Source of the DNA: Erythrophleum ivorense
Taxonomy: Eukaryota > Streptophyta > Magnoliopsida > Fabales > Fabaceae
Assembly (NCBI GenBank): GCA_026724425.1
Contig: JAIUCV010000011.1
Location: 11,367,501-11,431,500 of the forward strand
DNA length: 64,000 nt
Direction: 5' to 3'
The notes under the pieces: generated by a model
Database searches by the model: none
Seen by the model: only the letters and a program-made list of their open reading frames with translations
What the model was told of the DNA's origin: nothing
In this document: positions 48,069 through 60,642 of the stretch, piece by piece
How the letters are laid out: each line of letters begins with the position of its first letter
Numbering within the stretch: the first letter of the stretch is position 1
Position numbers and translations under genes: made by a program

Positions 48069-50650
48069 TGTTACACTAACCATCTTTAGGCTTCCCATTA
48101 CTCTCCCAAGGTGTTTAGTATGTAGCTTCATTCATTATAGCAAGAAAACAATATATTTCATGTACTATTTTTGTGTTACGTTAGGCTCAAAATTTTTGTT
48201 TCATGCCACATAGGCCATATGAATCCATCCATATCATCTTCTACTTATAATGCATCTATACAAGTCATAAACATCATAAAACATCTCACCAATTTTGGGT
48301 AAGAAGCCACACACTAGAAAAAAAGGAGTTTTACCTCAGGTCCAAATTTTAAATTTTTGACATCAATTTTGAAAAATCATAATTAATTCTAAAAAAATCA
48401 AAATCAAACAAATAATAGCTTTCTAGAAATCCTTGAATGTCAAATATATGTCAAAAATCATTCTAGGTCATGAAAACATTAGCTGGACCATGATTGATAA
48501 TAGAATAGCACTAAAGGTCTTGCTACCTAGGTTTGCTGTCACAAGTTACTGATATAAATTTCAAAACTTCATAACTAATTCTAGAAAAATCAAAACCCCA
48601 ACCATATATTCTAGAAAGCTATGGATGTTAACTAGAGGCCAAAAATAACTCCAAACCATAACAAAAGTGTTTAGCCCCTAAAAATCAATGGAACAGTAAT
48701 AGAATTCTGGCTGCGTCCCTAATACTGATATGAAACATTAAAAATTTTATTTCTCTCTCAACATGAATCCAAATGAAGTGCTATCAAGTGTTACAGAAAG
48801 CTTATCATGTCCAGTTTATACCTATAAAATTTCACAGCCATTGGATTTCATTTGGGCCACGAGGATCCCTAGAACCAAAGTTGATCATATGAACAGTCCA
48901 TTTGCCAATTTTGCACATTTTGTCTAATTTTAAAAAATTATAATAAATTCTTTAGAACTCCAAATCGGATGCTCTTATGCTTTATGGAAAGTCTAGTTGA
49001 GACCTATTAGTACGCCAAATTTTATGCTAAGACTAGTTCATTTGGTCATATTTTGGTTTAGGTCAAAAGTATGGCAAATTTGAAGTCCAAAATGGCATAA
49101 ACTAGCACCATATGGTCCATACATCTTTCCATAACCACTTGAACACATTTGTGAGTATAATTACAGTATATATAAGTTATCCAAGTGGCATAAATCATCA
49201 TGCATCTCAAAATGACCTTCCTAGTTGCAAATATACAAGTTCAAGAATGGGCTTCCAACTACCAAAATAATACATTCTCACACATATTGTTCTCATTTTG
49301 GTTCATATACTATATTTACATACTATTACATTTGCTTAAGGATTTACATCTCAAAAATAGTTCATGTATACATATTTTGACATTTAGTTACATTAAAAGC
49401 TATACTAATGTCAAAGTATGGCCAATCATGCTCCTTGGCTTCCACTTTTGTCTCCTTAAACTCCACCTAGACATGGTGAGATAGGAGAGGGAAGGAGGTG
49501 AGATTAAAAAAATCTCAATAGCTTAAACACACATTCAAATCAGCAACCAAGGCATATAATCATGTTAAGGTATGCATCCAACATAAATAAGAGTCATTCA
49601 TTCCATAATTTTCATGCCATAACAGCATGTCAAAGCTAAGAACACACTCTAGGGATTTTTGGTCTAGTCTCACTTTATTTTTTGGACTTTTATATTAGCC
49701 TCATCTTTAGTCTAGGGACTTTTGACTTACCCTCACTCATTCTTGAGACTTTTGACCTTATCTCATCCATTCATAGGGACTTTTGGCTTCACCTCACCCA
49801 TTTCAAGGAACTTTTGGCACTACCTCACCCTTAAAGAATAATTCACATTACAAAAGCAATTTAAGAAAATATAATAGTACCATAGTAACAAGATAACATC
49901 AAATGGCATATCTCATGATGCAAATACACACACAAGTATTCAATGACATTCATATAACCAAGAATGTATACAAGAAGAAGTGGAAAACTACCTTGGTGCA
50001 AAATACAAGTCTTTTTCCTTGACTAATTTCCTCCCCTTAAGGTCACACACTTGAAAATAGATGGAGTTTGATTTCTTTAGCCTAGACACTACAAATAGGA
50101 TCTAACTACATTCTTGAAATAAATTCTAGCATCACTCACACAATAAGAAAGCATACTTTTTCTTATGGTTACATAATAGTTCCATAAAAGGGCCTAATGA
50201 AGCAATGACCACAATTCAAGATCTTAGCTCCATTTTCTTCTTATATCTAGGTCTCTTGACTCCATTTAGACTCCTTGGAGCCATTACACAATCATTTTCA
50301 ATAGCCTAAATACATGTTGCTTTTTTAAGTCATAATATGAAACTTATACCTCCAACTCTTAATTTATGGCTTCTAAATTTTTCTCATAACTTCCTCTCTT
50401 CTTCTCCCATCATATATAGTTCCAAACTAAGCTTAAAAAAAATTAAACACTCCCTAAGTCTTCTGAGCTCTCTAGGCCGAGACATAGGAGGCATTATGGA
50501 CCCATGGAATTTGCAATTTTTCCTTGAAGAAAGAGGCACTTGGGAGGCTTTCTAGGGGTTTTAGAAACTCAAATAAACACTCACATAAGCTTGAATATCT
50601 TTATACAAAATCAAATTTTAAGATATGTCTAAGGATCTCTAATCTTGCTA
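48069..50650 (-). mobile_element. Third LTR copy of the same family, truncated
   Basis: It begins TGTTACACTAACC, directly overlapping the end of the older copy by seven bases. Colinear blocks are the TTTTTGTTTCATGCC part at about 48196, the segment with TGAGATTAAAAAAATCTCAATAG at about 49498-49520 (young copy 44770-44793), the GGACTTTTGG-rich stretch (49660-49830), and CTACATGTTGCTT-like sequence at about 50310 (old copy 46636). Homology ends near 50650 where about 1 kb of the LTR should follow. No coding sequence. Confidence 0.6.
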
Positions 50651-51428
50651 TCTTAAATTTCACTAAGCAATTATGGTGTGACAGTTTAGGTAAAAAAGGA
50701 GTGCAACAGAAGATGAAAGGAGGAATTGACCAAAAAGCCAGCCATTTTATCAATATAAGGGAGGTTAATCTTGGTATAACAAAAGAAAAAGGCAAGGCAG
50801 GAAGAAAAGTTATAGGTTAATGCTCCTACTAAGCCTTAAACACAGAATGCTGAGGGAAACAATTTTCATGGCTACCATTAAACTCAAGTCTCACTCTCAG
50901 CTATATCTGTTAACCACTAAACATATATATATATAGGTCTTTACAAATAAGTTTTGCATTTGGTGGCATAACACATACCACAACAATGCTATAAAATTCT
51001 GACAAAAGAACTCGACAAATGCTTACTAAAATTACTTGTATATTTTTTTTATTTGCTTTCCAATTGAATATGAGCCAAAAAAATAATTAGTGAAAAATTG
51101 AAGAAAATAGTGAAAAAAAAGTGAAAACAGCAACATTTCAGTTAGCCCACTTAGCCAACTAAATAATAGTTTACAAAAACTTTATTTAGGTCAGTTAAAT
51201 AAAACTTTATTTTTTAATTTTTTACATAAAATTTTGCGCATATCTTTTTTATTAAACTTTTTTTGTTCTAATTTTTTTTCTACTTGTTTACTAATATAGT
51301 TTTTTTTCGCTTTTTAAACGTTAAAAAATATAACCATTTAAAAATAGCCATTGAATGGATGGAGATTTATATAAATTACATTTCTTTCTTATTTTTTTTC
51401 CTTTCTTTGCTTCCTCTCTTCCCTTCTC

Positions 51429-51482
<54 letters not shown>

Positions 51483-52055
51483 GTTTGCATGCTTTTTTTT
51501 TCTCCTTTACTTTTTTTTTAACTTTAGCGATTGGTGTCAAGCTGCATTAAACAATTTGTTTAATTGAAAATTGGGTATTCAAAAATTTATTTGATTGGAT
51601 ATTTGGATTTTTTTCTAAGATATGCATAAATATTTCATGATAATATTTTTATGAAATATTATGTGGTATTTAGTATTGTTATTTATTGAGTATTTAATAA
51701 TTATAAATAATTGATTCATAGTATTAATTATTAATTAATTTATGATAATATAGTAGAGAAATACTTATTACTATAAGAATGATAATATTGTGAAAAAATA
51801 TTTGTTATTGGATAATATTTAGAAATTTATATTACAAATTTTTGAGATAATTTTTGTCATCATTTAATGTAATGGAAAAAAAATTGTTGATTAAAGTTTT
51901 TAGATAATTATTATTTATCATAATTGTAAAATAATATTTAAATTATTTATTATAATAGAAAATAGAAATTCCTATCCATCGAAGCTAGATTTATAATAGA
52001 TTAAATCCTAGATGAAAAGAATATACTTATGAATGTTTACGAGAGAAAAAATTTA
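50651..52055. other. AT-rich spacer with microsatellite
   Basis: No gene seen. It contains a TC run then AT run at 51432-51481, and very AT-rich sequence from 51600 to 52050. ORFs at 50524-50820 and 51284-51567 are low-complexity or unsupported. Confidence 0.5.
51432..51481. repeat. (TC)n(TA)n compound microsatellite
   Basis: About 16 TC units followed by about 9 TA units. Confidence 0.95.
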
Positions 52056-52329
52056 CTCCCTCTGGTCTCATATATAAAAAATAAATAATTAATTCATGAG
52101 TATTAAAAGCAATTAATCTTCTCTCAAATAAAAATTATTTTTCAAAAATACCCCTATTTAATATATGCACTTTCTCCTTGAAATTAATTACCACCACTAC
52201 TCATAATTTGAATGACTTATTTAATGAAGGGTATAATTGAAATATTGTAATTAATATGGTAGTTTGTTTCTTATATATAAGACCAAATCAAATCTCAAAA
52301 AAATCTCTTATATATGAGACCCCAGAGAG
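52056..52329. mobile_element. Stowaway-like (Tc1/mariner) MITE
   Basis: The left end CTCCCTCTGGTCTCATATAT and the right end ATATATGAGACCCCAGAGAG are near-perfect inverted repeats, flanked by TA on both sides (52054-52055 and 52330-52331). Length 274 bases. CTCCCT ends and the TA duplication are characteristic of plant Stowaway elements. Confidence 0.85.
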
Positions 52330-52420
52330 TATTACTTTTGCTCTTGAAAATGGGCCCAATTTAGGAAATTAAAAAAATAAAATGTCTACATTCTAAAGAC
52401 AAAAATAATGTATATCTTAG

Positions 52421-53263
52421 TATAACACCATACTCTTCTTGCCTTTCTTTCCCACAATCAAGCTTAGATTCATACATGTTCTCATGGAAAACTAATGAAT
52501 TTAATGTATTATTTTTGCATTACGTTAAACAATAAAAATTTGTCTTTGGCTCCAGGGACCCCATGAACTTCTCAATTTCATCCTCTACTCATAATCCATT
52601 CATACAAGTCATAAACATTATAAAACATCACATGCATCTCGGATTGGAAGCCACACATTAGAAAAATAAAGAGTTGCTCTTGGGTTTCTGCTACAGCTTT
52701 CTAGTGTGAAGTTTGGAAATTCATAGTTAATTTAAGAAAAATTGAAATCAAGTATGTGATGACTTTCTGGAAAGCTCTAAATGTTAACTAGGGGCTAAAA
52801 ATAATTTCAAACCAAAGCAAAAGCATTTAGCTTATGAAAATTGATGGAACAATACCAAAGGTTAGGCTACATTACTAGTACTATCATACAATTTCAAAAA
52901 TTTGGTTATCCCTCTACAGAGCTCCAAATGGGGTGAACTTAGTGGCTATAGAAATATTATGGTGTCTAATTTATGCTTGTAAGATTTCATAGGCATTAGA
53001 TACCATTTAACCTACGATTGACATAGAAACAAAATTTTCCTAACTTTGACATAGCCATTAGATACCATATGAACAGTGCACCTTATAATTTTGCATAATT
53101 TTTCTAACTTTAAAAAATTATAATAAATTCTCTATAGTTCTAAACTGGGTGTTCTTTGGCTTTGTGAAAAGCTCTAAAGGAGACCTACTTGTTGGCCAAA
53201 TTTCATATAAAAACTTATTCATTTGATCAGACTTTGGTTCAACATAGAATTTAGTGGGAAGGG
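52421..53263 (-). mobile_element. Fourth LTR copy, truncated
   Basis: It starts TATAACACCA (family start TGTAACACC with one change). It is colinear with 48069-49060 (GCATTACGTTA at about 52515; CATACAAGTCATAAACAT at about 52600) and ends where a plus-oriented relative begins at 53264. About 840 of roughly 2900 bases remain. Confidence 0.65.
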
Positions 53264-53834
53264 TGTAATACCCATTTATTCTAAAACACCCTAAACTAAG
53301 GGAATTACTAAAGGAAGCCCCCTAAATAGAAAGATCTAAGGCCAAATAAGGTTAGGACAAAAACCTAGACAATTTAAAATGAGAATACAGAACTAAGTTT
53401 AGCCCGGAACTAGAGCCAAAACAGTCAAACAGAAAGCCACAAAAGGCTCATGGCATTTTCATAACTTTAGGCAACTTTTAAAAAACTCAAAGGAGGGATC
53501 TTTATTGAAAAAAATAAGTGTCTTGTGATTCTTAAAGGCCCTAAAAACTATAACAGCTCTTTAACTGACCAAATGGACGATTTTGTACATAAAGTTTGGC
53601 ATAAATATAGGTCTCATCTTTTCACAAAGTCCAAGAGTACCCAATTTGAAGCTCTAAAGAATTTATTATGAATTTTTAAAGTTGGCCAAATTATGGAGAA
53701 TTGTTAAGGTTACTGTTTATATGGTTAGTTTGCATTATTGTATCACTTGTAGGTCAAATGAAGTCCAATATTTGTGAAATTTTATAAACATAAACTAGAC
53801 ATTCTAAGCTTTCTATAGCCACTTGTAGGTCAAC
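53264..53834 (+). mobile_element. Fifth LTR copy, opposite orientation, internally deleted
   Basis: It starts TGTAATACCC in plus orientation. Its first 275 bases align with the reverse complement of about 47700-48075. It then jumps to the far third of the LTR, matching the reverse complement of about 52880-53200 (segment with TATAGCCACTT near 53813). The end is lost where SRK promoter sequence begins. Confidence 0.6.
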
Positions 53835-53985
53835 TCTTCCTGGGACATTTAAGGCTGCTTGTATGATGCACATGGGTTTAGGTCAACCAACGTGCTTCTT
53901 CTGCCCTTGTTAATTGTCACTACTCCAATATCATAGGTATATACATCTTTAACTTGCCAACACATTCATTAAAGCAATGGCCATC
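53835..53985 (+). promoter_or_regulatory. SRK promoter and first codons of the plus-strand pseudogene
   Basis: This aligns with the region upstream of the intact gene (its reverse complement at about 63717-63890): GACATTTAAG, GGTCAACCAACGTGCTTCT (W-box TTGACC on the other strand), a TATATA box at about 53937, and ATGGCCATC at 53977-53985, which is the usual Met-Ala-Ile start. An LTR follows the third codon. Confidence 0.65.
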
Positions 53986-55709
53986 TGATAATCACACCTA
54001 GAGAAGGGGTGAATCGGTGTGATGTGCAGAATATGCAATTTTAATACTTTTTCAAAAGTGGAAGGTCAATGGTCCTCTATCTTAGTATGCAAAAAAGTGG
54101 AAGACCTATGTATGGAACAATTTGTAATAAGTAAAACAATTATGCTGATGCCGAGGTGAAAGTGATATAGTAAAATAGCTTTTGTGAATGCAGTTAATAA
54201 TACAAATAAAATCAAAGTAATGTCTTCCAAAAGTGGAGAACCAAAGGATAGCATAGTAGAAAGCTTACACACAGAGATTTATCCTGGTTCGGCCTACCTC
54301 GACCTACATCCAATCCCCTTAGAACACTTAAAGGATTTTTCTTCAATCTTCAAAAACAATATTACAACAGAGATGGTTTTAGTGTGCTCACCACCAACAC
54401 AAGGTTTCTTAACTTATCTCAAATTAATACAACATTTAGGTTTCGTATAAACTCACCCAAAACTTGTTCCCCTCAAGGGTTTTCTACTAAGCTCACCCTA
54501 AACTTAATTTATAGAATGATATGAGAATAATTTGAAACCCTTATAAGAAAAGGGATTACAATAACACACTCTTTCTTTAAAGCTCTCTTAAGCTAGATAA
54601 AACTAGAAACTCAGCTCAGATAAGATGAAGAGATTAAAGGAAAACTATAATATAATTTTTCTTTTCCTTTTTTGTTTCCCCCGTTGTTCTGCCTCTTTTG
54701 TTCATCTTCTTCCTTTTATATAGAAGCTCAAAAATATATCCGTTGAAGTTCAATTTCATTGAAAATAGCCATTGTGGAAGAGAAAGAAATTTGTAGAATA
54801 TCTATTATCCTTTTGTTTCTTTTTATCATAAAATATAAATGAGCACAAAGACAACTTTCGAATTGCACGGACTTTACTTTTCTTCTTTCTTTTTACTGTT
54901 CCAGTAGTTGCAGAAAAAGAAGAAATGATACTTTACTTTCTTATACTTTTCTTCAAAAAAAAAAAGCACAATAAATGCTCTAAACAAAGTAGTTAAAAAG
55001 TCACTTTCCACATAATATAATATAATATAATACTTTTTGCATATGGAAATCACATAATGTGCAGAATTTTAATATATATTCAAAAACTTTTGACTTTTCA
55101 AAGACATATTCTAATGCTTATTGAAATAAGGAAGTAAAGGTGCAGTAACATATATGGAAGTATGTTCTAATCAAGTAACGTTTTGACAAAGAAGTGATAA
55201 ATATATATATATATATATATTGCTTTCAAAACTTATCAACGCATTTGCACACTTAACTTTTGTAACAAAATATATTATATTCATTTTGTTACTTCCTTTT
55301 AACTTTTCACATTTTTATTTAAATGCACTTTATAATTTTTTCTTTTATATTAAAGCATAGATCAACAAGACCAAATGAAACTTAACAATAATTTCAAATA
55401 TTATGATCCAAACAAATTGTAAGCACAATTAGATTAAAAAAACTCAATAAGATAAAATAAATAAATTGGAGTTTAATCAATTGATTTAAATAAAATAGAC
55501 CAATCAAAACCCAATACTCCATTTTTATTTATTTTATTTCTCTTTCAATAATTATTATTGCCTATCAAAAATAAATTAAATGACTTTTAATGCAATAAGG
55601 CAATAAATAATATTTGACAATTTTTAACTTAATGCTTTTATAAATTTAACTTAAGAGTTTTGTTTTCATCTAAATAATTTAAAATTATATCAAAACCTTA
55701 GAGCCAACA
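53986..55709 (+). mobile_element. Retrotransposon solo LTR, probably copia-like
   Basis: It starts TGATAATCACACCTAGAG followed by GGGTGAATCGGTGTGA, and contains TTTATCCTGGTTCGGCC with CTACATCCAATCCC at about 54278-54318. Both are signatures I know from plant LTR retrotransposon ends. The right end is set at AGAGCCAACA, before the SRK PAN remnant. The flanks CCATC and ATGTT do not match, and about 1 kb of SRK exon is missing at the right, so one side was deleted after insertion. The superfamily is uncertain. Confidence 0.55.
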
Positions 55710-55935
55710 ATGTTGAGCCCGAAGATTAAGTGGGTTGAAAATGCTAGACACTAGAAAATCTGGGGTTACTGAAAGTCTGACACTTGGGGATTGCAAGGCA
55801 AAATGCTTGGAAAATTGCTGTTAACGGACGAGGTAGTGGGTGTCTCATTTGGTTCGGTGATCTTGTTGATTGAGAGTGGCTTTGACTACTAGGCAAGATC
55901 TAAATATTCGAATGGCTGCTTTGGAGACTGGTATG

Positions 55936-56860
55936 AACTGATCTTTCGGTTGGGGAAAGCCTCATTTTGGTTCATGCCAGTATCAATCGGCTCCCTTAGA
56001 GATTTTGAGTCATTTCTATATTCAAGAGTTTGATATTATTTTAACCTGTAGAATATTTGCATTTGGACCTTGAAAGATTGCAGAGTATTATTTTAGCATT
56101 TTTGGAAGGATGAAATTGGAACAAAGTTTACTTGTAAGTACTAAAGTGATTTAAAAAAAAAATGGTTGAAGGGACCAGTTGTTAAAGGGGAATATTGAAG
56201 GACCAAAATGAGGTTTTAGTTTTGAATATATTATACATACTTCCCTTAAACCTTGTTAAAATTAAACGAATTTTTTTATATTTTTAAAATATACACAAAT
56301 CTCTTTTGAAAAATAAATTACAAAAATCTCTCTTAGATTTTATTGAAATTATACAAATCTCCTTTCTATTTTTAAAATATATACAATCATCTCCTAAAAA
56401 TAGAAAAGAGTTTTATGTAATTTCAAGATAATTCAAAGGAAATCTGTATAATTTATACTTGATTTTATGAGAAGTTTGTGTATATTTTAAAAATAGAATG
56501 GAAATATATGTAATTTTATCAAAACACAATAGAAATCTATATAATTTATTTTTTGTTTTAGGTAATATCTATATATATTTTAAATATAAAAAATATGTAT
56601 ACATATATAATTTTAGCAAAATTCAACAAAATTCTTTGTAATTTTCTCTTTAATTTTTATCAATGTATTGAATGTTGATATAGGTCTCAGTCATGAATCT
56701 AAAACCTCTGGGCATAAGTTGGGATATGCACAGTCCAATTTGGGCGGTCCAAATATTTTATAAACAATTTTTAAAAATTTTTTTATCCAAAACATCATTT
56801 TTAATACTTTTCAATTATAAAACTATTTTTATTTTGCAATTTTTATCTTATGAAATTAAA

Positions 56861-56891
<31 letters not shown>

Positions 56892-56954
56892 AAATCTAGA
56901 CCTCCAAAGCACATCTAGACGGCTAGATGGATACGCATGCCAGAGGCTCTCTGT
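55936..56954. other. Intron-like or inserted AT-rich DNA within pseudogene E
   Basis: It lies between the PAN remnant and the membrane exon. It is AT-rich, with an AT run at about 56861-56888. No supported gene. Confidence 0.45.
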
Positions 56955-57227
56955 CATACTGTCCAAGAAGATGCAAAAGAGCACAAGAAAGCGGTGGTCG
57001 TACGTCGTAATAGCAGTTACTATTCCAGTGGTTCTTGTGATTCTTATGGCTTTCTCGTGCATTATTCATAGAAGGAAAAGATAGTAACCTCTACTTATAA
57101 TAGCGGTTACTGACTACCTTTTCATAAGTTCTATCATATTTGTCGAGATATTTCATTCAGCAGCTAATCTATCTGTAGAATGATTATTGAATGAACAAGC
57201 TTGTTTTCTAAGAGGAAAAATTATTGT

Positions 57228-57524
57228 TTATTTTAAACATTTGCGTTTGTTGATAAGGCAGTTGATGATGTCACTTCCTCGTATAATTGCAGCATAACTT
57301 TCTCTGCACTTGATTAATCCCGCAGTGATTCTGATAAACCCCCAAATTAAAAAGATATGTGCAAGAAAGGAATATGCTGCTAAGGCAATTTGGACAGCGA
57401 GGCATAGTTGCCTTGGGAAATATCTAATCCGTGAGAGACGCGTGAAAGCTTTCAAGAGAAATTCTAGACGGAATTTGATGGGAAAATTGGAATAAAAAAT
57501 GGGGACTGAGAGAGAGTGAGGCAC
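57228..57524 (-). other. Unassigned 98-codon open frame in a GC-richer patch
   Basis: The minus frame encodes a peptide with a hydrophobic middle (AVQIALAAYSFLAHIFLIWG), flanked by basic segments. The opposite strand is also open over most of the same span (57310-57495). The patch is noticeably richer in G and C than its surroundings and lies between the membrane exon and kinase start of pseudogene E, where no other SRK copy has it. I recognise no family. It may be a captured gene piece or chance. Confidence 0.25.
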
Positions 57525-58314
57525 GTAGAATTCTGGGGTTATTTTGTGAGAGGAATCTATCCCCTCAAAGGGCTAGAGGTTCTTAATTTTCCTTCTGTTT
57601 TTTTCTTTTTTGTATAGTAATTCCAATTCAAAACTCTGGTTTCCATCGATTTCATTCGAAGTTTTAGCTGTCATCTGCCTATGATGTTCATAAGGTGAAC
57701 TTTACTTGTTCAACACGATCTTCCTAACTCGTTAAGCTTAATCTAAGCTGTTGTTTTTATTGACATAACATTTAAAAATTTTTAATGTTGGTTGCAAACT
57801 ATGTTATCATGAGAAGAGACCATGTAGTCGCGATGTCTACTGGAGTGAAACAGTCATATCAAAGTTCTTGTTAGGCTTCCCTTTTTTTTCTATTAAAAAA
57901 AAACATTGTTTGAAGAAACCCATTGAAAGGTTGTAGTTTAATCCTTATTCTCCTATTTTCAAGTGCGATAAGATAAATTTTGCATTTGCTAGCACATACT
58001 TGATTATGCCTTTCAAGGAAAACCTATCTTTTCTTCTTGATTTCGAACTTACTTAGCTTACTTAAGATGATATGGAGAAAATCTTATAAAAAATTAATAA
58101 CGAGAGTCAACAAAAAGACTTGGGAACAATTCTTATATACACCTAATGCGTCACGTTATTTGTACACTCAACGGTTCAGATTTACTCTGTATGTAAAATC
58201 CATCTATACTATGCATGAATTCCACCTGTACAAATTTAATTCTAGCCCTTAATTTCTTTTAGGTACATTATATTCTAGGTGCACTTAAAAAAATTTCAAG
58301 ACTTAGAGGTGTTT
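57525..58314. other. Intronic DNA of pseudogene E, no gene
   Basis: The ORF at 58037-58252 is not supported by any recognised motif. Confidence 0.45.
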
Positions 58315-59570
58315 TTCTTTGACCTTGCTACAATTGTTCGTGCCACTAATGACTTGTCAAATGATAAGATGTTTGGTCAAAGTGAATTTGAAAATAAATA
58401 TACTTACATATATATATATATATATAAATGCAACTTGCATGCTAAGAACTAATGAAGAAAAAACATGTTTTTATTCATCTTGTTTGAATCTTCTAAAATA
58501 TGAATTTTCAAAGTACAGTAGCATATGGACAAAAGATTGTTAGTAGATTATCAAAGAATTTTGGACAAGGATTGAAAAAAATTAAAAATGAGTGATATTA
58601 TATGCCAAATTTGAGCTCCAATCTCGTCGTAGTTCTTGGTTGTTGTATCTGAGGAAAAGATAAAATGCTCAGTTATGAATATATGTTCAAAAAAAGTTTA
58701 AATTATTTTCTTTTTGGACTATGCTTTTAAGAAAATTAGTATTTAGCATAATAAAAATTATTTTCATTTGTTTCTTCTCAAAATATAAAATGACTAAGAA
58801 ACTTGGCAGATTTTAAACTTTGCATTTAATTATCTATTTTCAAAGAAAAATATATTTATCATCAATATTCTAAGTATCTTATAATATTATTTTCCAAAAA
58901 AAAAACTCTATGAAATAAAAAGATATTAAATATACTATTCAAATTATTCATCTACAACAAAAAGAAAAAAGAAAAAAACTTTTAATATCGCACTCAGCCA
59001 AGGGTTCTAGCTTGTCATTCTATCTTTCTTTTTACTGTTTTTCCTATTTTTGGGTTTAGTTGTATTTAGCGTGGGTTTGGGTCCCAAAAATACATTTTTG
59101 TGATGATTATACACATGTCGAACATGTGTTAGCAATGTATTGTCACAATATCATGATGTTCAATACGGTAATACACCCAAAAATAGGAGACTTTGTGCTT
59201 TATAGATTTCACCTATAATTTACTAGTGGATTGTAGATTATTTAAATTTGTTCAAGTATGGAGATTGTGGAAGCAGAGCAACTCAATTGAACTAATTGAT
59301 GGTCATTTGGGAAATGCTTCCAATTTATTAGAAGTATTGCACTGCATTCATGTTGGCCTGTGTTGTGTGCAACTGTATCGTGAGGATAGGCCAAAAATGG
59401 TCAAATGGATTGTGATGCTAAGCTGGGAGAATGCTTGCCTGAGCCTAGGAGGTCTAGTTGCTTAATAGTAAAGATTTTAGTTAAAGGAGAATACTTTTTT
59501 TCTGCAAGCAAATATCTTCTTCAATTAATCAAATAATTGACGCAGTTAGAGGCAAAAAAGAAAATTATTT

Positions 59571-60642
59571 CACTTCTTACTATTATGCAAGTATTCAATT
59601 TTCTTCTCAATGCATACTCCATAGTAATTTATCATTCTTGCAGGTAGTTAAAGTAAATATACTCTTCTAAATGTATAAATTTACCAAGCAAATTTGCGTT
59701 ATATACTATTCATAATCATACAACAACAACAACCAAACCTTTTTCCATTAAGTGAGATCGACTACATGGATCAATCGACGCCATAAACACTTATTATAAA
59801 TCATATTTTTAGACAAATCATTTAAATATATTCATAATCATACATTAAGCAAAATTTTCATGGCCAATTCAATATTTCTTGTTATTTATCATGTTATTTA
59901 TTATGCAGAATCAGATACAATCTAATGGTGTTTGACACTGGTAGAGCCTTCTCATGATTGCTCACAAGAAATACGATCTATCCCATTGCACACCATCTTT
60001 TTCAATGCTTATTTATCACCACTAATCAGCAATAAGATTGGTGAAGTTAGAATAGAACAAGGATGCTCATTCTCCGAACTAGGTTTCTTTTTTATTTAGA
60101 TATAAAACTGTTAATATGCATTATCCTAAATAGAAATGATGTACTTTAACTTAACTAATTTTTTTAGTCACCTTGTTCCTTAAATCAAGAAGGCTATCAA
60201 CTTTCATATCATATGAATTACTTTCCTTTTTCAAGGGTATAGAATATAAGACGATAAATAGTTACACAAACAGAATTACCTCTTTTTTTTTTCTTATTTA
60301 GACATCTTCCAACTAACATACTTTTCTACAGTATGGCTGTCAAACCAGTAGTAATTAATAAAATTTGGTAGACCAAATATCAAATTCTGCAGTGAAAGTT
60401 GAAGACTGTGACAGCACCCTGGTAGCTTTAATAGTTGAAGAAACATTACAGCATGCCAAAGGAAAATAATATTTATATAAGCAGTTATGGATGAAAACAT
60501 CATACAGCAGCACAAAGCTGAAAGCAACATGCCCATCTGAAATCAAACCCCCAATTTGAGAGAGTTTTAGTTCATATTCAGCATTATCTGGTTTTTGTGC
60601 AAGTAACAAATCCACTTGTAGTTTAGGAACAAAAAGAGTCCC
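59571..60642. repeat. SRK downstream flank and presumed 3' UTR of the intact gene
   Basis: This block is shared with copies B, C, F and the orphan at 36690. Conservation is best in the about 350 bases next to the stop codon (60290-60642), fitting a 3' UTR on the minus strand. I see no unambiguous AATAAA signal. Confidence 0.55.

Larger units (their letters stand above)
41900..48075 (-). mobile_element. Old gypsy-type solo LTR, interrupted by a younger relative
   Basis: The left part 41900-43321 begins TGTAATACTT. The right part 46225-48075 ends ATGTTACA (minus strand start TGTAACATCTAA). The parts are separated by the complete insertion 43322-46224. Removing that and one TCCAT leaves about 3.27 kb, close to the size of the younger LTR. 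The relative positions of shared blocks (GTGAGCTC at +162 versus +156) agree. The outer flanks TTAAG and CTAAC match weakly, as expected for an old insertion. No coding sequence; ORFs at 42869-43066 and 47006-47218 are not genes. Confidence 0.65.
53835..59470 (+). pseudogene. Scattered SRK-like receptor kinase pseudogene (copy E)
   Basis: The pieces are in gene order on the plus strand. The start codon region is at 53977-53985. A PAN-domain remnant at about 55715-55935 (CKAKCLENC, then WFGDLVD, then LNIRMAALETG) has frameshifts and stops. The membrane exon at about 56955-57085 encodes VVIAVTIPVVLVILMAF plus basic HRRKR. The kinase start at about 58315-58385 reads FDLATIVRATNDLSND. A glycine-loop-distal piece at about 58545-58690 reads VVLGCCI. 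The last exon at about 59240-59465 has ELIDGHLGNASNL and EDRPKMVKWIVML, ending early. Lectin, S-locus and catalytic-loop exons are missing. Inactive. Confidence 0.8.

Noticed and set aside
51284..51567. Two serine/leucine and tyrosine/isoleucine-rich ORFs
   Set aside because: Generated by the TC and TA microsatellite.
54184..54450. 88-codon ORF downstream of the pseudogene E start
   Set aside because: It lies in the retrotransposon LTR and covers its terminal signature sequence; no protein family.
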